Shown here: positions 54,602-63,783 of the stretch, in pieces
Layout of the letters: each line of letters begins with the position of its first letter
How positions within the stretch are numbered: the stretch's first letter is position 1
DNA from: Photobacterium ganghwense
GTDB taxonomy: Bacteria > Pseudomonadota > Gammaproteobacteria > Enterobacterales > Vibrionaceae
Assembly (NCBI RefSeq): GCF_003025595.1
Contig: NZ_PYMI01000004.1
Span: 1 to 64,000 of the forward strand
Reading direction: 5' to 3'
Length of the DNA stretch: 64,000 nt
Translations under genes and position numbers: made by a program
Notes under the pieces: model-generated
Databases searched by the model: none
The model's input: the letters and a program-made list of their open reading frames with translations, nothing else
What the model was told of the DNA's origin: nothing

Positions 54602-55606
54602 ATGGGTCCTTTAATGCTTGATGTTTCAGGCTATGAACTTGATGCAGAAGATCGTGAAATTATCCAGCACCCGACTGTCGGCGGGATCATTTTCTTTGCA
54701 CGCAACTACCACGACCGTCAGCAACTCAGAGCGCTGACCAAAGAGATCCGCAAAACAGCAAATCGACCTTTTCTGATTGCTGTCGATCAGGAAGGTGGCC
54801 GAGTACAACGCTTCCGTGATGAATTTACCTTGCTTCCTCCTGCCAAAGCATTTGCGTCTCACGCACAGGGGTTGGAATTGGCACAGGACGGTGGCTGGCT
54901 GATGGCAGCCGAACTACTGGCTATGGATATTGATCTGAGTCTGGCTCCGGTACTGGATCTTGGTTTTGACTGTAAAGCAATTGGTGATCGCGCATTCTCG
55001 GATCAGCCTCAGCAAGTGATTCGCTATGCCAGCCAATTTATCAAAGGAATGAAACAGGCAGGCATGGAAGCCACCGGCAAACACTTCCCGGGCCATGGCG
55101 GTGTGATCGCCGATTCTCATCTGGAAACGCCTGTTGATTCTCGCGATTCAATCAAATCTCACGATATGACGGTTTTTAAAGCGCTGATTGAACAAAATCT
55201 GCTGGATGCAATGATGCCAGCACATGTCGTTTTCGACCACTTCGATAGCGCGCCAGCCAGCGGTTCTGAATACTGGCTTAAACAAGTACTGCGTCATGAC
55301 CTGAAGTTCAATGGTGTCATTTTTTCTGATGACCTGAACATGAAGGGTGCAGACGTACTGGGTAGTTATGGTGACCGGGCTATCGCGGCACAGCAAGCAG
55401 GCTGCGATATGGTCATGCTTTGCAATAACCGCGAAGGCGCCATCCAGGCTCTGGATGGGCTGCCGCAAACGCAGGTACCGAGCCTAGAGACACTGTGTAA
55501 AAAATCGACCGGAGAATACAGCGAACTCACCGCATCGCGCATGTGGCAGGAAACGCAACAACGTATTTCTCGCTTAACAGAAGAATGGCGCGAAAAAAAC
55601 GCCTGA
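54602..55606 (+). CDS. nagZ: Beta-N-acetylhexosaminidase NagZ
   Basis: The 334-residue family 3 glycosidase removes N-acetylglucosamine from GlcNAc-anhydro-muropeptides in the cytoplasm during peptidoglycan recycling. The catalytic loop [14 protein letters not shown] (about residues 160-173) carries the His-Asp pair, and FSDDLNMKG near residue 242 holds the nucleophile Asp. [13 protein letters not shown] is another signature. Length matches Vibrio NagZ. GAGGAG precedes the ATG. It is a single gene; its product feeds AmpR-type signalling in other bacteria. Confidence 0.96.
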   Translation: MGPLMLDVSGYELDAEDREIIQHPTVGGIIFFARNYHDRQQLRALTKEIRKTANRPFLIAVDQEGGRVQRFRDEFTLLPPAKAFASHAQGLELAQDGGWLMAAELLAMDIDLSLAPVLDLGFDCKAIGDRAFSDQPQQVIRYASQFIKGMKQAGMEATGKHFPGHGGVIADSHLETPVDSRDSIKSHDMTVFKALIEQNLLDAMMPAHVVFDHFDSAPASGSEYWLKQVLRHDLKFNGVIFSDDLNMKGADVLGSYGDRAIAAQQAGCDMVMLCNNREGAIQALDGLPQTQVPSLETLCKKSTGEYSELTASRMWQETQQRISRLTEEWREKNA

Positions 55607-55696
55607 TCAATCTGTGATGAGCGGCGCTCTGGGTGCTGATCATTTCGAAGGGCTTAGCAGTGTTTTATTACAAGACACCGAGCGCTTCAACCATTT

Positions 55697-55721
55697 GAAT
55701 GGCCGCATGATGCGGCCATTC
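55697..55721. terminator. Hairpin between converging nagZ and EAL genes
   Basis: GAATGGCCGCA and TGCGGCCATTC are perfect complements around a 3-nt loop. T-runs are weak on both sides, so it is a likely but not ideal terminator. Confidence 0.6.
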
Positions 55722-55792
55722 ACTAACAAAAACTATAATCAAAATCTTTAATCAAAATTTTTAATGTAGACGACTGTTATTAGCCTATTGGC

Positions 55793-57400
55793 TTAACCCA
55801 TTTCCACCGGATCATCCCCTGTCCGCCGGTTTGCCGCCATCGACTTACAGAAATACGCGAAATCCTGAAAATTCATTGGCTTACCAAAGTAGAAACCTTG
55901 TTGTAAATTAACTCCCCGCTGAGCCAGATACATTGACTGCTCCAGCGTTTCAACGCCTTCTGCAATCATTTCCATTCCAGCCTCCCGGCCAAAAGCAATG
56001 ATGGAATCAAGGAGTGACAGTTTGATATCACTGGTCCCAATGGTCTCAACGAACATCTTGTCGATTTTCAGACTCCGGATGTTCAGTTGCTGAATGTAAC
56101 TAAACCCTCCATACCCTGTCCCCACGTCATCCAGCTTGACGTCTACCCCTTTACTTCTGAGCAAATCAATCACATCTGACGCCATTGCCAAATCCGTAAA
56201 CTGCTTTCGCTCTGTGACTTCAAATGCGATTTGCCGTGGTGATATCTGAGAACGGTACAAAAGCGCCAGTGACTTTTCCATGATTTCATGGCTTTCCAGA
56301 TGGTCTGGAATCACATTAATGCTGAGTACCTGTTGTGTTTGCTGCCAGTTCAGTTTACTGATTTCGTTCACCGCTTTGGTGATGAGCTGATCGGTAATAG
56401 GGAATATCTGACCACTTTTCTCGACGTAAGGGATAAATTCCATCGGAGAAATCATTTCATTATCAGGGCGCTGCCAACGCGCCAACATTTCACAGCCGTA
56501 CAGGGTGTTTGATGCCACATCGACAATAGGCTGGTAAAAAGGAATAAATTCCTGCTTCGCCAGACCTTCATCCACCAGTGCATGTAGCGAGAGCTTACGA
56601 CTTTGAATGAGTCGGTGACCAGCAAGAATCGCTCCCCCCAGAAAAACACCCATTAAAAACAGCGGCAACCAGAAAGCCTGGCGATAGCTATCCATTAAAG
56701 CGGACTGAACATAGACTTTTACAGTCAGTCTATCGATCAACGGGAAACTCATCAGTGGCGGGGTCTGTAACAGGCTGATATCGCCCCGCATCAGCACCAC
56801 AGTCGGATTCAATTCAGCGGACACCGCCACCAGCAAACAACTGGTACAGTACTTATCTCGGAGTGAATCTGAGATCAGCGGTTCGAGATATACCAACAAC
56901 TTGCCTATCTCAACGTGCTTCTCTACGACCAGCAACTGTTCGTTACTGTGGGCTTCGTTCGCCACCCACAACCCAACGCCCTCTCTGAGCGGAGACACCA
57001 AAGGAAGTAGTTGTCTTTCCGGTTCAATACTTTCCATGCTGTTGCAATGACGGCCATCCGGCAACTGTAAACGCATCCGGCGAATCAAATAATCGTGATA
57101 GGTTAATTGCTGAAGTTGGCGACGATCCTGCTCAAGGCAATTAAATTCAAAGACGGAGGCTAATTGACTGAGCTTTTCAGGATAGTGAGTAATCTGGCTG
57201 GAATAATAACTTAAGGTCTGTTCCACATCAGAAGCAACTAAATATCGAACATATTGCCTTGAGGCATAACCATTAAACAAGGAACAGGCAAACGCGATAC
57301 TCAGAACAAAAATAAGGGAAACGTAATGGTATTGCGTCATCCACGTTCCAAATCGACGACTGATACCGTCATCAAGATGGCAGAAATCTTTCAATTGCAT
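55793..57400 (-). CDS. Cyclic-di-GMP phosphodiesterase, CSS-type sensor with EAL domain
   Basis: The 535-residue protein has two membrane segments (about residues 28-48 and 240-262), a periplasmic domain between them with several Cys (FNCLEQDRRQL, RHCNSM, KYCTSCLLVAV), and a cytoplasmic EAL domain from about 280. This matches CSS-motif phosphodiesterases whose activity depends on periplasmic disulfides; here the motif reads CTS-C. The EAL tripeptide is EML, and the catalytic FEVTERKQF, KLDDVGTGYGGF and AEGVETLEQ segments are present, so hydrolysis of cyclic di-GMP is likely. It is a single gene convergent with nagZ. Confidence 0.9.
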   Translation of the reverse strand: MQLKDFCHLDDGISRRFGTWMTQYHYVSLIFVLSIAFACSLFNGYASRQYVRYLVASDVEQTLSYYSSQITHYPEKLSQLASVFEFNCLEQDRRQLQQLTYHDYLIRRMRLQLPDGRHCNSMESIEPERQLLPLVSPLREGVGLWVANEAHSNEQLLVVEKHVEIGKLLVYLEPLISDSLRDKYCTSCLLVAVSAELNPTVVLMRGDISLLQTPPLMSFPLIDRLTVKVYVQSALMDSYRQAFWLPLFLMGVFLGGAILAGHRLIQSRKLSLHALVDEGLAKQEFIPFYQPIVDVASNTLYGCEMLARWQRPDNEMISPMEFIPYVEKSGQIFPITDQLITKAVNEISKLNWQQTQQVLSINVIPDHLESHEIMEKSLALLYRSQISPRQIAFEVTERKQFTDLAMASDVIDLLRSKGVDVKLDDVGTGYGGFSYIQQLNIRSLKIDKMFVETIGTSDIKLSLLDSIIAFGREAGMEMIAEGVETLEQSMYLAQRGVNLQQGFYFGKPMNFQDFAYFCKSMAANRRTGDDPVEMG

Positions 57401-57800
57401 ATTTACCGCAAACTCAAACCAAACAATCCTGACGACAGGGTCAGAATCATCAACTAATCGATTCGCTCGGTATCTGTTTTTTCATCGGATTACATCAGGA
57501 TTGAACAACCCGGTGACATTTACGAAGCAGGCAAATAACAATATTCATTAAAGAGCATATTAACAAGAGTGCATTTAACAATTTGTCGAGATATAGGTCA
57601 CAACCGTGAGTGATAACCGATTGATAGAAAAGGTGTAAACTTAAAACTTTTCTTGCTGCCCAGATTTTTTAACGCCAGATGATTTTGCCTGCTTCACCAC
57701 AATGGCTAATACAAAATCATCTATCGTGTCTAACAGCTTTCAGCTATGTACGGCAAAGACGTAAACCACACATGCTCGTTACAAAGCAATATAAAAACAA
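57401..57800. other. Upstream region of the EAL gene
   Basis: This 400-bp AT-rich stretch holds the promoter of the EAL gene on the minus strand. I see no reading frame with a ribosome site, no terminator and no clear repeat. Confidence 0.5.
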
Positions 57801-57820
57801 AAAGCGCCCTCAGGCGCTTT
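57801..57820 (-). terminator. Terminator of the small membrane protein gene
   Basis: AAAGCGCC-ctca-GGCGCTTT forms an 8-bp stem, and on the minus strand TTTTTGTTTTTAT follows. It lies 31 bp after the stop of the 34-codon gene. Confidence 0.9.
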
Positions 57821-57851
57821 AACGGTTAACTGCAATGTCGAGCGTGTTCGA

Positions 57852-57956
57852 TTACAGGGAGTCCCGAGAGTAATCCAAATCTTTGGTGCAACGTTTTTCT
57901 TTCAAAATGATGAATACTGCACCGACGATGAATGCTACAACTAACAGGGTTTCCAT
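57852..57956 (-). CDS. 34-residue membrane protein, unnamed
   Basis: The frame starts at ATG 57956 and ends at TAA 57852. It encodes METLLVVAFIVGAVFIILK followed by the charged tail EKRCTKDLDYSRDSL, a single membrane segment with the N-terminus probably outside and a cytoplasmic tail. TAAGG lies seven bases before the ATG, and a strong terminator follows, so it has a complete gene layout of its own. Two inverted repeats lie directly upstream. I do not recognise a family. Small single-span proteins like this often modulate membrane enzymes, but no partner is adjacent. The complete signals make translation likely. Confidence 0.7.
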   Translation of the reverse strand: METLLVVAFIVGAVFIILKEKRCTKDLDYSRDSL

Positions 57957-57983
57957 GAGAATACCTTAAACCTTTGAGATTAT

Positions 57984-58062
57984 GCTCTTAATAGAGCTGC
58001 CAACACATCAAACCAAAGGTCTAAAAATTGCCTCTCCCACACATCAAAGCCAATTTTTAGAC
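57984..58062 (-). promoter_or_regulatory. Two dyads upstream of the 34-residue membrane protein
   Basis: GTCTAAAAATTG (58019-58030) and CAATTTTTAGAC (58051-58062) are perfect 12-bp complements with a 20-bp spacer. A second dyad, GCTCT-taat-AGAGC, lies at 57984-57997, 28 bp before the start codon. The element ACACATCAAA also occurs twice (58003 and 58040 regions). They could fold in the leader RNA or bind a dimeric regulator. Confidence 0.55.
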
Positions 58063-58552
58063 GTGAAATAAGATACCTGAACCGAACAAAAGATCTACTG
58101 AATTGTTATCGCACTGTGACACAATGAACAATAATTTTACGTTATTGCACAATTTCCAGAATAGCGATAAAAGCACTTGGTATGCGTACCAAAATAACGT
58201 GTCACAAGGCACAAAACAGCATGTAAAAATGGGTAACTGTCAGGCAGATAACTTACCTATATATTCTGTTCTGATTGAGAAAAAATAACCAGATAAGAAT
58301 GAGTGATTATTCTTAGTGTCTCAAATTAGATAATCTAATTTTACGAAAATTGCCGTCATTTCAACCACCGTTTCCGCCCGGCAACAGCAACGGACAGTAA
58401 GCAATCAAGAGGAAATCCTCTCACCGTGTTCGAGAGACGCTTTAGCAGCTGAATACATACCCAAGAAAATACACAATAATAGGAACTAAATCAAAGCCGA
58501 TTCATTCCCCCTATGATAGTTTCTCTGCCTGAACTGACTCTATGCGCCAAAT
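58063..58552. other. Intergenic region before the NifW-like gene
   Basis: This 490-bp stretch holds a 61-codon plus-strand frame (58103-58288) that lacks a ribosome site and any family pattern. I do not call it. No repeat or terminator is evident. Confidence 0.4.
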
Positions 58553-58828
58553 ATGAGTAAAACTGACATTCAAAGCGTCGTTGCTAATTTTACGTCTATC
58601 GAGCAAGCCCTCGATTACTTTGACATTGGCTACGATAGCAAGTTTATCAATGAGTACCGAATCCAATTGGTGAAGTCATTTAATGGCTATCTGATACTGG
58701 AAAAACCTAAAGACTGGTTTGCTGCGCGTCGTGCCCTGAAAAATGCCTACTGCAAAATTCAGCGATCTCGGTTGGACAAACATACACGGCAGGCATGTCG
58801 GGGATGTACATCTTGCCAACGACGCTGA
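58553..58828 (+). CDS. NifW-like protein with a C-terminal CxxCxxC tail
   Basis: The 91-residue protein has the pattern of the nitrogenase-stabilising protein NifW: a short helix, then ALDYFDIGYDSKFINEYRIQL and VKSFNGYLI (residues about 18-50), which corresponds to the FFGVPYDP...R.HILQRFHQYL region of NifW. The region up to residue 75 is basic and helical. The end ACRGCTSCQRR forms C-R-G-C-T-S-C, which could bind a metal or an Fe-S cluster and is not a typical NifW feature as far as I know. No nif genes are in the window. Upstream of the ATG I see no good ribosome site. Proteins of this kind are annotated as NifW in Vibrio; the function outside nitrogen fixation is unknown. Confidence 0.6.
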   Translation: MSKTDIQSVVANFTSIEQALDYFDIGYDSKFINEYRIQLVKSFNGYLILEKPKDWFAARRALKNAYCKIQRSRLDKHTRQACRGCTSCQRR

Positions 58829-58942
58829 TTAAGCATTGGGTTTCGCCCATCCCCTTCATTAGCAGATGTTTGCTTCAGTAATATATGTTGTCCACTTAAC
58901 ACGTACCGTTAAATCGACATAACGCACATAATGCAAGCGCAT

Positions 58943-58969
58943 TAAAAAAGGGCGTTTCCGCCCTTTTTA
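58943..58969. terminator. Terminator between NifW-like and CDF genes
   Basis: AAAAAGGGCG-tttc-CGCCCTTTTT is flanked by A and T runs and works on both strands. It lies between the NifW-like gene and the converging CDF gene. Confidence 0.92.
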
Positions 58970-59006
58970 TCACTACCAATCACTGACTATATGAGACAAG
59001 TTAGTT

Positions 59007-59921
59007 TTAGAGCCAACGAGCCTGTCCCGTAAAGGTCACAGATAACCAGGTGTCTCCGAGTTGATCATGCAGAGCATCCCAAAGCACTTGACGAACCTGA
59101 TCCTGTCTTGTGGTTGTCCAATATTTTTCATCTTTAACCAAGATATTCACTTCCAGATCGTACTGACGACCTGTCTTGGCAAAGTGATGCGTGTAATCTT
59201 CGAAATGGTAGTCTTCCGCCAGTTTTTCGATCACACGGTCAACTTTCTTCTGGACACCGTCTTGCGGGGCAACCAGAAGCACTTCTTTCAGGTTACGACG
59301 TAAAACAGTAATTGGCAGTACTGCAGCCGCCAGAGACAGCGCAGATACCAGAATGGGGTCCACATAGCGGTTCCATTGAGAATATCCCAACGAATCCAGG
59401 GCCATTACAAGTAAGAAGCCGACTAAAATTGCCGCACTGAGTATACCGTCAATCAGCCATTCCTGTGAGTCTACTCGCACCAACTCAGATTGCACTTTTT
59501 TGGCAATATGCGTTTCAGCAAAGTAGATACCAAAACAACAGAAAGTCGACATAACCGCATAAATCAACGCATGTTCGAGGACAATATCATGTCCTCCGCT
59601 GACAATGGTTTGCACACCATTAATAAACGCGAACAAACAGGTCACTAAGATGAGCAAGCCATTGACGACGTTAATAAGCGGTTCAATATGAGCATAACCA
59701 AACTGAAAGTGATGATCGTCAGGCTTTGCAACGAGATAGGCGGTATACAGGCTAAGGCCTGTCATCCCCATACTCATAAGTGAAAACATGCCGTCGAGAA
59801 GAATGGCATTGGATCCGACATACAATCCATACCCCACCCCGAGACTGGCTAAAACAACAGTACCAGCCAGGGACATTTTAAGCGCCAGACGCTCCTTACT
59901 AAATTTACGGCTAGTAGCCAT
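59007..59921 (-). CDS. Cation diffusion facilitator (CDF) transporter
   Basis: The 304-residue protein has about five or six membrane segments and a cytoplasmic C-terminal domain. Visible family features are ILLDGMFSLMSMGMTGLSLY in segment 2, HHFQFGYAHIEPLINVVNGL in the following loop and QEWLIDGILSAAILVGF in segment 5. CDF pumps export Zn2+, Fe2+, Mn2+ or other divalent ions against protons. The metal site pattern D-G-x-x-S in segment 2 differs from the H/D-x-x-x-D of zinc pumps such as YiiP, so the ion is uncertain. The start at 59921 follows GAGGAGG and is clearly preferred to one 21 codons upstream. It is a single gene. Confidence 0.88.
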   Translation of the reverse strand: MATSRKFSKERLALKMSLAGTVVLASLGVGYGLYVGSNAILLDGMFSLMSMGMTGLSLYTAYLVAKPDDHHFQFGYAHIEPLINVVNGLLILVTCLFAFINGVQTIVSGGHDIVLEHALIYAVMSTFCCFGIYFAETHIAKKVQSELVRVDSQEWLIDGILSAAILVGFLLVMALDSLGYSQWNRYVDPILVSALSLAAAVLPITVLRRNLKEVLLVAPQDGVQKKVDRVIEKLAEDYHFEDYTHHFAKTGRQYDLEVNILVKDEKYWTTTRQDQVRQVLWDALHDQLGDTWLSVTFTGQARWL

Positions 59922-60055
59922 AATCTCCTCCTCATTTATCTTGATTGGGCCGGATAAGCCCTGGGTTAATGATGAATAATTCATTGAATTTCTTTGATGT
60001 AAGTATCCGAAAGGATTGTTACATTAATACTATTAGCACAATGGCTTACATGCCA

Positions 60056-60490
60056 TCAAGCAGGGATCGCATCCTTCAGCCAGCGAATAAATTCATTTTT
60101 TCGCAACGCGGTGTGTAATGCGGCCTGCTGTTTACCTTTCTTAAATATCAGAATAGTCGGTACACCACGAATTCGGTACTTTTGTGCCAACACTTTGTTT
60201 TTATTTAAATTAACACGAACAAAGCGGTAATGATTACGATGTTGAGCCGCGACCTGATCAACAATGGGTTTAAATGTCTGACACGGGGTGCATTGATTCC
60301 CCCAGAAAACAACCACAACCGGTTTGGGCGATTGGATTAAACGCGTTAACTGGTTTGCATCAGCCTCAACGGGTTTACCATCAAGAAGTGGTTTCTGACA
60401 GCCCTGACAATCAGGTGTGTTTGACAAAGAGTTCGGCATTAATGCCGCAGAGCGCCCGCAATGCGGACAGGTTACCGAGAATGAAGACAT
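60056..60490 (-). CDS. trxC: Thioredoxin-2-like protein with a CTPC active site
   Basis: The 144-residue protein has an N-terminal zinc ribbon (Cys8, Cys11, Cys28, Cys31) and a thioredoxin domain, the arrangement of TrxC. The active site reads WGNQCTPCQ, with Cys67 and Cys70, instead of the WCGPC motif. Replacing Trp by Gln and Gly by Thr should alter redox potential and partner choice. The cis-Pro loop RGVPTILIF is conserved. It probably works in the cytoplasm under oxidative stress. It is a single gene. The TrxC assignment is firm; the altered motif is unusual. Confidence 0.9.
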   Translation of the reverse strand: MSSFSVTCPHCGRSAALMPNSLSNTPDCQGCQKPLLDGKPVEADANQLTRLIQSPKPVVVVFWGNQCTPCQTFKPIVDQVAAQHRNHYRFVRVNLNKNKVLAQKYRIRGVPTILIFKKGKQQAALHTALRKNEFIRWLKDAIPA

Positions 60491-60862
60491 AAAAGATGAA
60501 ACTGACCAAAGACGCCTGATTGTACCAGAAATACCAATAAAGCAACACTGCCCAAGGTTGTTGGCTGTGTTTTGCCTTCACCGTCTCGACGGCCTGTCCT
60601 AAGCCCTGACTGAACACCCACAATTTTCGCTTAATTTGCGTTTTTGCGCCCGTCTAACGTCATCCCAACGCTTTGTTACGCTTCTTCTGTAAGAAGTTTT
60701 CTGAATGCCGTAATTCTGTATAGTGCATTCAGTAAGCCTGCAGTCTGTAGCCCGGCTTTGCTGTAACCCGGCTTTGCCGGGACCAATCTGACCCGGAATG
60801 CACGTCGTTACAGCCAAATCCAGAGACCGATTTACCCGAGAGCGTGACCAGATAACGGTAAT
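60491..60862. other. Intergenic region with a 16-nt duplication
   Basis: This 372-bp gap lies between two minus-strand genes and shows no gene with a ribosome site. It contains a 16-nt tandem duplication at 60747-60778 and a CCCGGC-ttt-GCCGGG hairpin formed from its second unit. Confidence 0.5.
60747..60778. repeat. 16-nt tandem repeat, two units
   Basis: GTAGCCCGGCTTTGCT (60747-60762) and GTAACCCGGCTTTGCC (60763-60778) follow directly on each other with two mismatches. The second copy forms a small GC-rich hairpin. Confidence 0.75.
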
Positions 60863-61321
60863 TTACGGCACGGCTTTTTCAAGTTGCAGCCTTTCGATGT
60901 CATTAAAGAAATTAATCAGCTTCGCTCTGCTGACACTGTATTCAAAATCTGTCCCGTCACAAAAATCATTGTCACGCTGTAAATCCGGACTTTTTAGCCA
61001 GACAAACTGACAGGTGGCATGCAGCTCGCAAGCCTGATTACGCTCCTGCTCCAACTGATGCCAATAGTTAACAAAGTGTTTCAGCGCATAATCCAGCTGT
61101 TCATAATTTTCTGCGCTTAATTCAGGCTGAAGCGATTTCAGCTCACTATTTCGCTCATCCATATACTGATCAAAGGATGCGGTTAATGATTGCATCGCAC
61201 CGGTATGGTAACACTCTCCGTTAACATATTGTGCTTTCTGATTTGCAACATCACCTATATTATCCTGAGAAGTACAGGCTGCAACCAGGAATAACAACCC
61301 AAAACAACTGAACCCTTTCAT
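60863..61321 (-). CDS. Lipoprotein of unknown function
   Basis: The 152-residue protein has a lipoprotein signal (MKGFSCFGLLFLVAAC, lipid on Cys16) and a helical mature part with four more Cys (C37, C98, C104 and C120 by my count). The helix LSAENYEQLDYALKHFVNYW and the segment LEQERNQACELHATC are reminiscent of the LprI lysozyme-inhibitor family, which has a similar W-x-x-x-R/E-x-x-C pattern, but the match is too weak to assign. It is a single gene without a terminator that I can see. The lipoprotein prediction is firm; function is unknown. Confidence 0.7.
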   Translation of the reverse strand: MKGFSCFGLLFLVAACTSQDNIGDVANQKAQYVNGECYHTGAMQSLTASFDQYMDERNSELKSLQPELSAENYEQLDYALKHFVNYWHQLEQERNQACELHATCQFVWLKSPDLQRDNDFCDGTDFEYSVSRAKLINFFNDIERLQLEKAVP

Positions 61322-61718
61322 AGCACACCTAAACGACTGATTTCAGGTAATCAAGGCACACCTGTCACCCTTTTTTATCGACTTTCAACATCCTGTCTTA
61401 CCCTGTCCGAAATGTGCCCACATTTTACCTAGACTGCCAGTAATTATGCGCCATCCGGACGGATACCGCCGGGTAACAACGCTAAGTCTCAAGAGTCAGA
61501 CAACTGTCGCATGGCTTATTCAATTCTGCTGCCAAAAAGCAAAGTGTACAGAATTATTTACTCATTTTAATTTAACAACTGAAAGCAGGCGTTAACATTT
61601 TGATTACAATTACTACTATCGAGTGCGCCATGCAGTGCCCAAACTAATTATTGTCTACCCCGGCGCGCTCTTTGCATTGCTGTCCGCCTCTTTGAGGCAG
61701 CTACAGAAGGAGCTAACA
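61322..61718. promoter_or_regulatory. Upstream region of the 2-oxoacid dehydrogenase operon
   Basis: This 397-bp gap precedes the E1alpha gene and must hold its promoter and the lipoprotein promoter. AT-rich sequence near 61540-61620 is the likely promoter core. I see no PdhR-type box. The frame from 61623 that runs into E1alpha has no ribosome site and is not used as start. Confidence 0.4.
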
Positions 61719-62807
61719 ATGAATGTCCAGGCTATGCCTATGCATCGCTTTATTGACCATGAGGGTCAACTGGTAAATCCCCTGCCAGCGTGGGCTGATA
61801 TTGCCACATTGAAAGGATTCTATTGTGATATGGTGCTGGCGCGCACCTATGACAACAAAGCTGTTGCTTTGCAACGCACCGGGAAATTGGGTACTTACCC
61901 ATCAGGTCTGGGTGCGGAGGCGATCGGTATTGCGGTAGGTCGCGCACTGAAATCCACCGACGTTTTCATTCCTTACTATCGTGACTTGCCTGCTATGTGG
62001 GCACGCGGCATTGGTATGGAAAAAAACCTTCAATATTGGGGCGGCGATGAACGCGGCAGCGACTTCTCTCCCAACGATCAACATTGCCGGGATCTGCCAT
62101 ACTGCGTTCCAATTGCAACCCAATGTACACATGCTGTCGGCGTTGCCGCTGCCCTGAAAATTCAGGGTCAACATCATGCTGCACTTGTTACCTGTGGTGA
62201 CGGCGCAACGTCCAAAGGGGATTTTCTGGAATCTTTAAACTGTGCGGGCGCATGGAACATCCCTCTGGTATTTGTCATCAACAACAACCAATGGGCCATT
62301 TCCGTTCCCCGTACTATTCAGTGCGGTGCTGAATTCCTGTCTGATAAAGCCAAAGGTGCAGGTATTGAAGGGATCACCGTCGATGGTAACGACATTGTTG
62401 CCATGTATGACGTGTTGCTGAAAAAACTGGACAAAGCTCGGAAAGGAAAAGGAGCCACTCTGGTTGAAGCGGTCAGTTACCGCCTCAGTGATCACACCAC
62501 GGCTGATGATGCCACCCGCTATCGCAGTGAAGATGAACTCCAGCAAGCCTGGCAGTACGAACCTATCTCCCGTCTGAGAAAGTACCTGGTTTCGCAATCA
62601 GCGTGGTCAGATGAAGAAGACAAACAATGGCAACAGCATTGCAAGGATGTCATCGAAAATGTTGTCGAAAAATACCTGGCGATTATCCCTCAGCCGCCTG
62701 AGTCTGCCTTTGATTTCCTTTACGAATCGTTAGACTCAGAACTTCTCAAACAACGGGATCTCATCATTAATAAAGCAATGCGCATGCAGGGAGGCCAGCA
62801 TGGCTGA
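61719..62807 (+). CDS. 2-oxoacid (pyruvate or branched-chain) dehydrogenase E1 alpha subunit
   Basis: The 362-residue subunit binds thiamine diphosphate; the motif starts at GDGATSKGDFLESLNCAGA and ends in NNNQWAI (around residues 165-195), and TYPSGLGAEAIGIAVGRAL lies near 65. The alpha2beta2 E1 decarboxylates a 2-oxoacid and reductively acylates the lipoyl E2. E1alpha of this type in Vibrio is annotated as either PdhA or BkdA1; sequence alone does not decide the substrate. It starts at ATG 61719 with an AGAAGGAG site. It overlaps E1beta by 8 bp and leads the operon. Confidence 0.92.
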   Translation: MNVQAMPMHRFIDHEGQLVNPLPAWADIATLKGFYCDMVLARTYDNKAVALQRTGKLGTYPSGLGAEAIGIAVGRALKSTDVFIPYYRDLPAMWARGIGMEKNLQYWGGDERGSDFSPNDQHCRDLPYCVPIATQCTHAVGVAAALKIQGQHHAALVTCGDGATSKGDFLESLNCAGAWNIPLVFVINNNQWAISVPRTIQCGAEFLSDKAKGAGIEGITVDGNDIVAMYDVLLKKLDKARKGKGATLVEAVSYRLSDHTTADDATRYRSEDELQQAWQYEPISRLRKYLVSQSAWSDEEDKQWQQHCKDVIENVVEKYLAIIPQPPESAFDFLYESLDSELLKQRDLIINKAMRMQGGQHG

Positions 62808-63783
62808 AATTACTCTACTGGAAGCGGTCAACCTCGCGCTCCATCATGAAATGACACACGACCCGAATGTTGTTGTGCTTGGGGAAGACGTGGGCGATAA
62901 CGGTGGGGTATTCCGAGCTACCGTTGGCCTGAAAGATAAGTTTGGCGTGAAACGCGTCATTGATACACCGTTAGCCGAAGCCCTGATTGGCGGCGTAGCT
63001 GTCGGTATGGCCACACAAGGGCTACGCCCGGTCGCTGAGTTTCAGTTCCAGGGTTTTGTTTTTCCGGCAATGGAACATCTGATTTGCCATGCGGCGCGAA
63101 TGCGTAACCGTACCCGTGGTCGTCTGACTTGCCCGGCAGTTTTTCGTGCCCCTTATGGTGGGGGCATTCATGCACCGGAGCATCACTCTGAGAGCGTGGA
63201 AACTATATTTGCTCATACTCCCGGCATGAGTGTGGTTATCCCCTCTTCACCTCAGCGTGCTTACGGGTTATTGCTGGCGGCAATTCGCAGTAACGATCCA
63301 ATCATGTTCTTTGAGCCAAAACGTATCTATCGCACGGTGAAATCCGAAGTGATCGATAACGGTCAGGCTTTACCACTCAATACCTGTTTTACGCTGCGTA
63401 AAGGCCGCGATTTGACACTGGTGACCTGGGGGGCCTGCGTAGTGGAATCACTGAAAGCTGCCAGTGCCTTGTCCAATGTAGGCATTGAAGCTGAAGTGAT
63501 TGATGTAGCCACAATTAAACCTCTCGATATGGCAACCATTACGGCGTCACTGGCGCGGACTGGACGCTTACTGGTTGTGCATGAGGCCTGCCAGACATGT
63601 GGTGTCGGCGCTGAGATCCTCGCCCGTATTGCAGAACATGACATGTGCCTGCTGAAAGCCCCACCTAAGCGGGTGACCGGGCCGGATACCATCATGCCTT
63701 ATTACCGAAACGAAGATTATTTCATGATTCAGGAAGAAGATATTGTTGCAGCGGCGCGCGAGCTGGTGGAGGGTTGGAAATGA
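62800..63783 (+). CDS. 2-oxoacid dehydrogenase E1 beta subunit
   Basis: The 327-residue subunit completes the E1 heterotetramer. Typical segments are VVLGEDVGDNGGVFRATVGL near residue 25, DTPLAEALIGGVAVGMA near 55 and RAPYGGGIHAPEHHSES near 125. The C-terminal domain is involved in subunit contacts with the lipoyl domain of E2. The start overlaps E1alpha and the stop overlaps the E2 start in ATGA, so all three are translationally coupled. Confidence 0.94.
   Translation: MAEITLLEAVNLALHHEMTHDPNVVVLGEDVGDNGGVFRATVGLKDKFGVKRVIDTPLAEALIGGVAVGMATQGLRPVAEFQFQGFVFPAMEHLICHAARMRNRTRGRLTCPAVFRAPYGGGIHAPEHHSESVETIFAHTPGMSVVIPSSPQRAYGLLLAAIRSNDPIMFFEPKRIYRTVKSEVIDNGQALPLNTCFTLRKGRDLTLVTWGACVVESLKAASALSNVGIEAEVIDVATIKPLDMATITASLARTGRLLVVHEACQTCGVGAEILARIAEHDMCLLKAPPKRVTGPDTIMPYYRNEDYFMIQEEDIVAAARELVEGWK

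Noticed and set aside
58103-58288. 61-codon plus-strand frame rich in Asn and Gln
   Set aside because: It starts at TTG without a ribosome site and its composition follows the AT-rich background.
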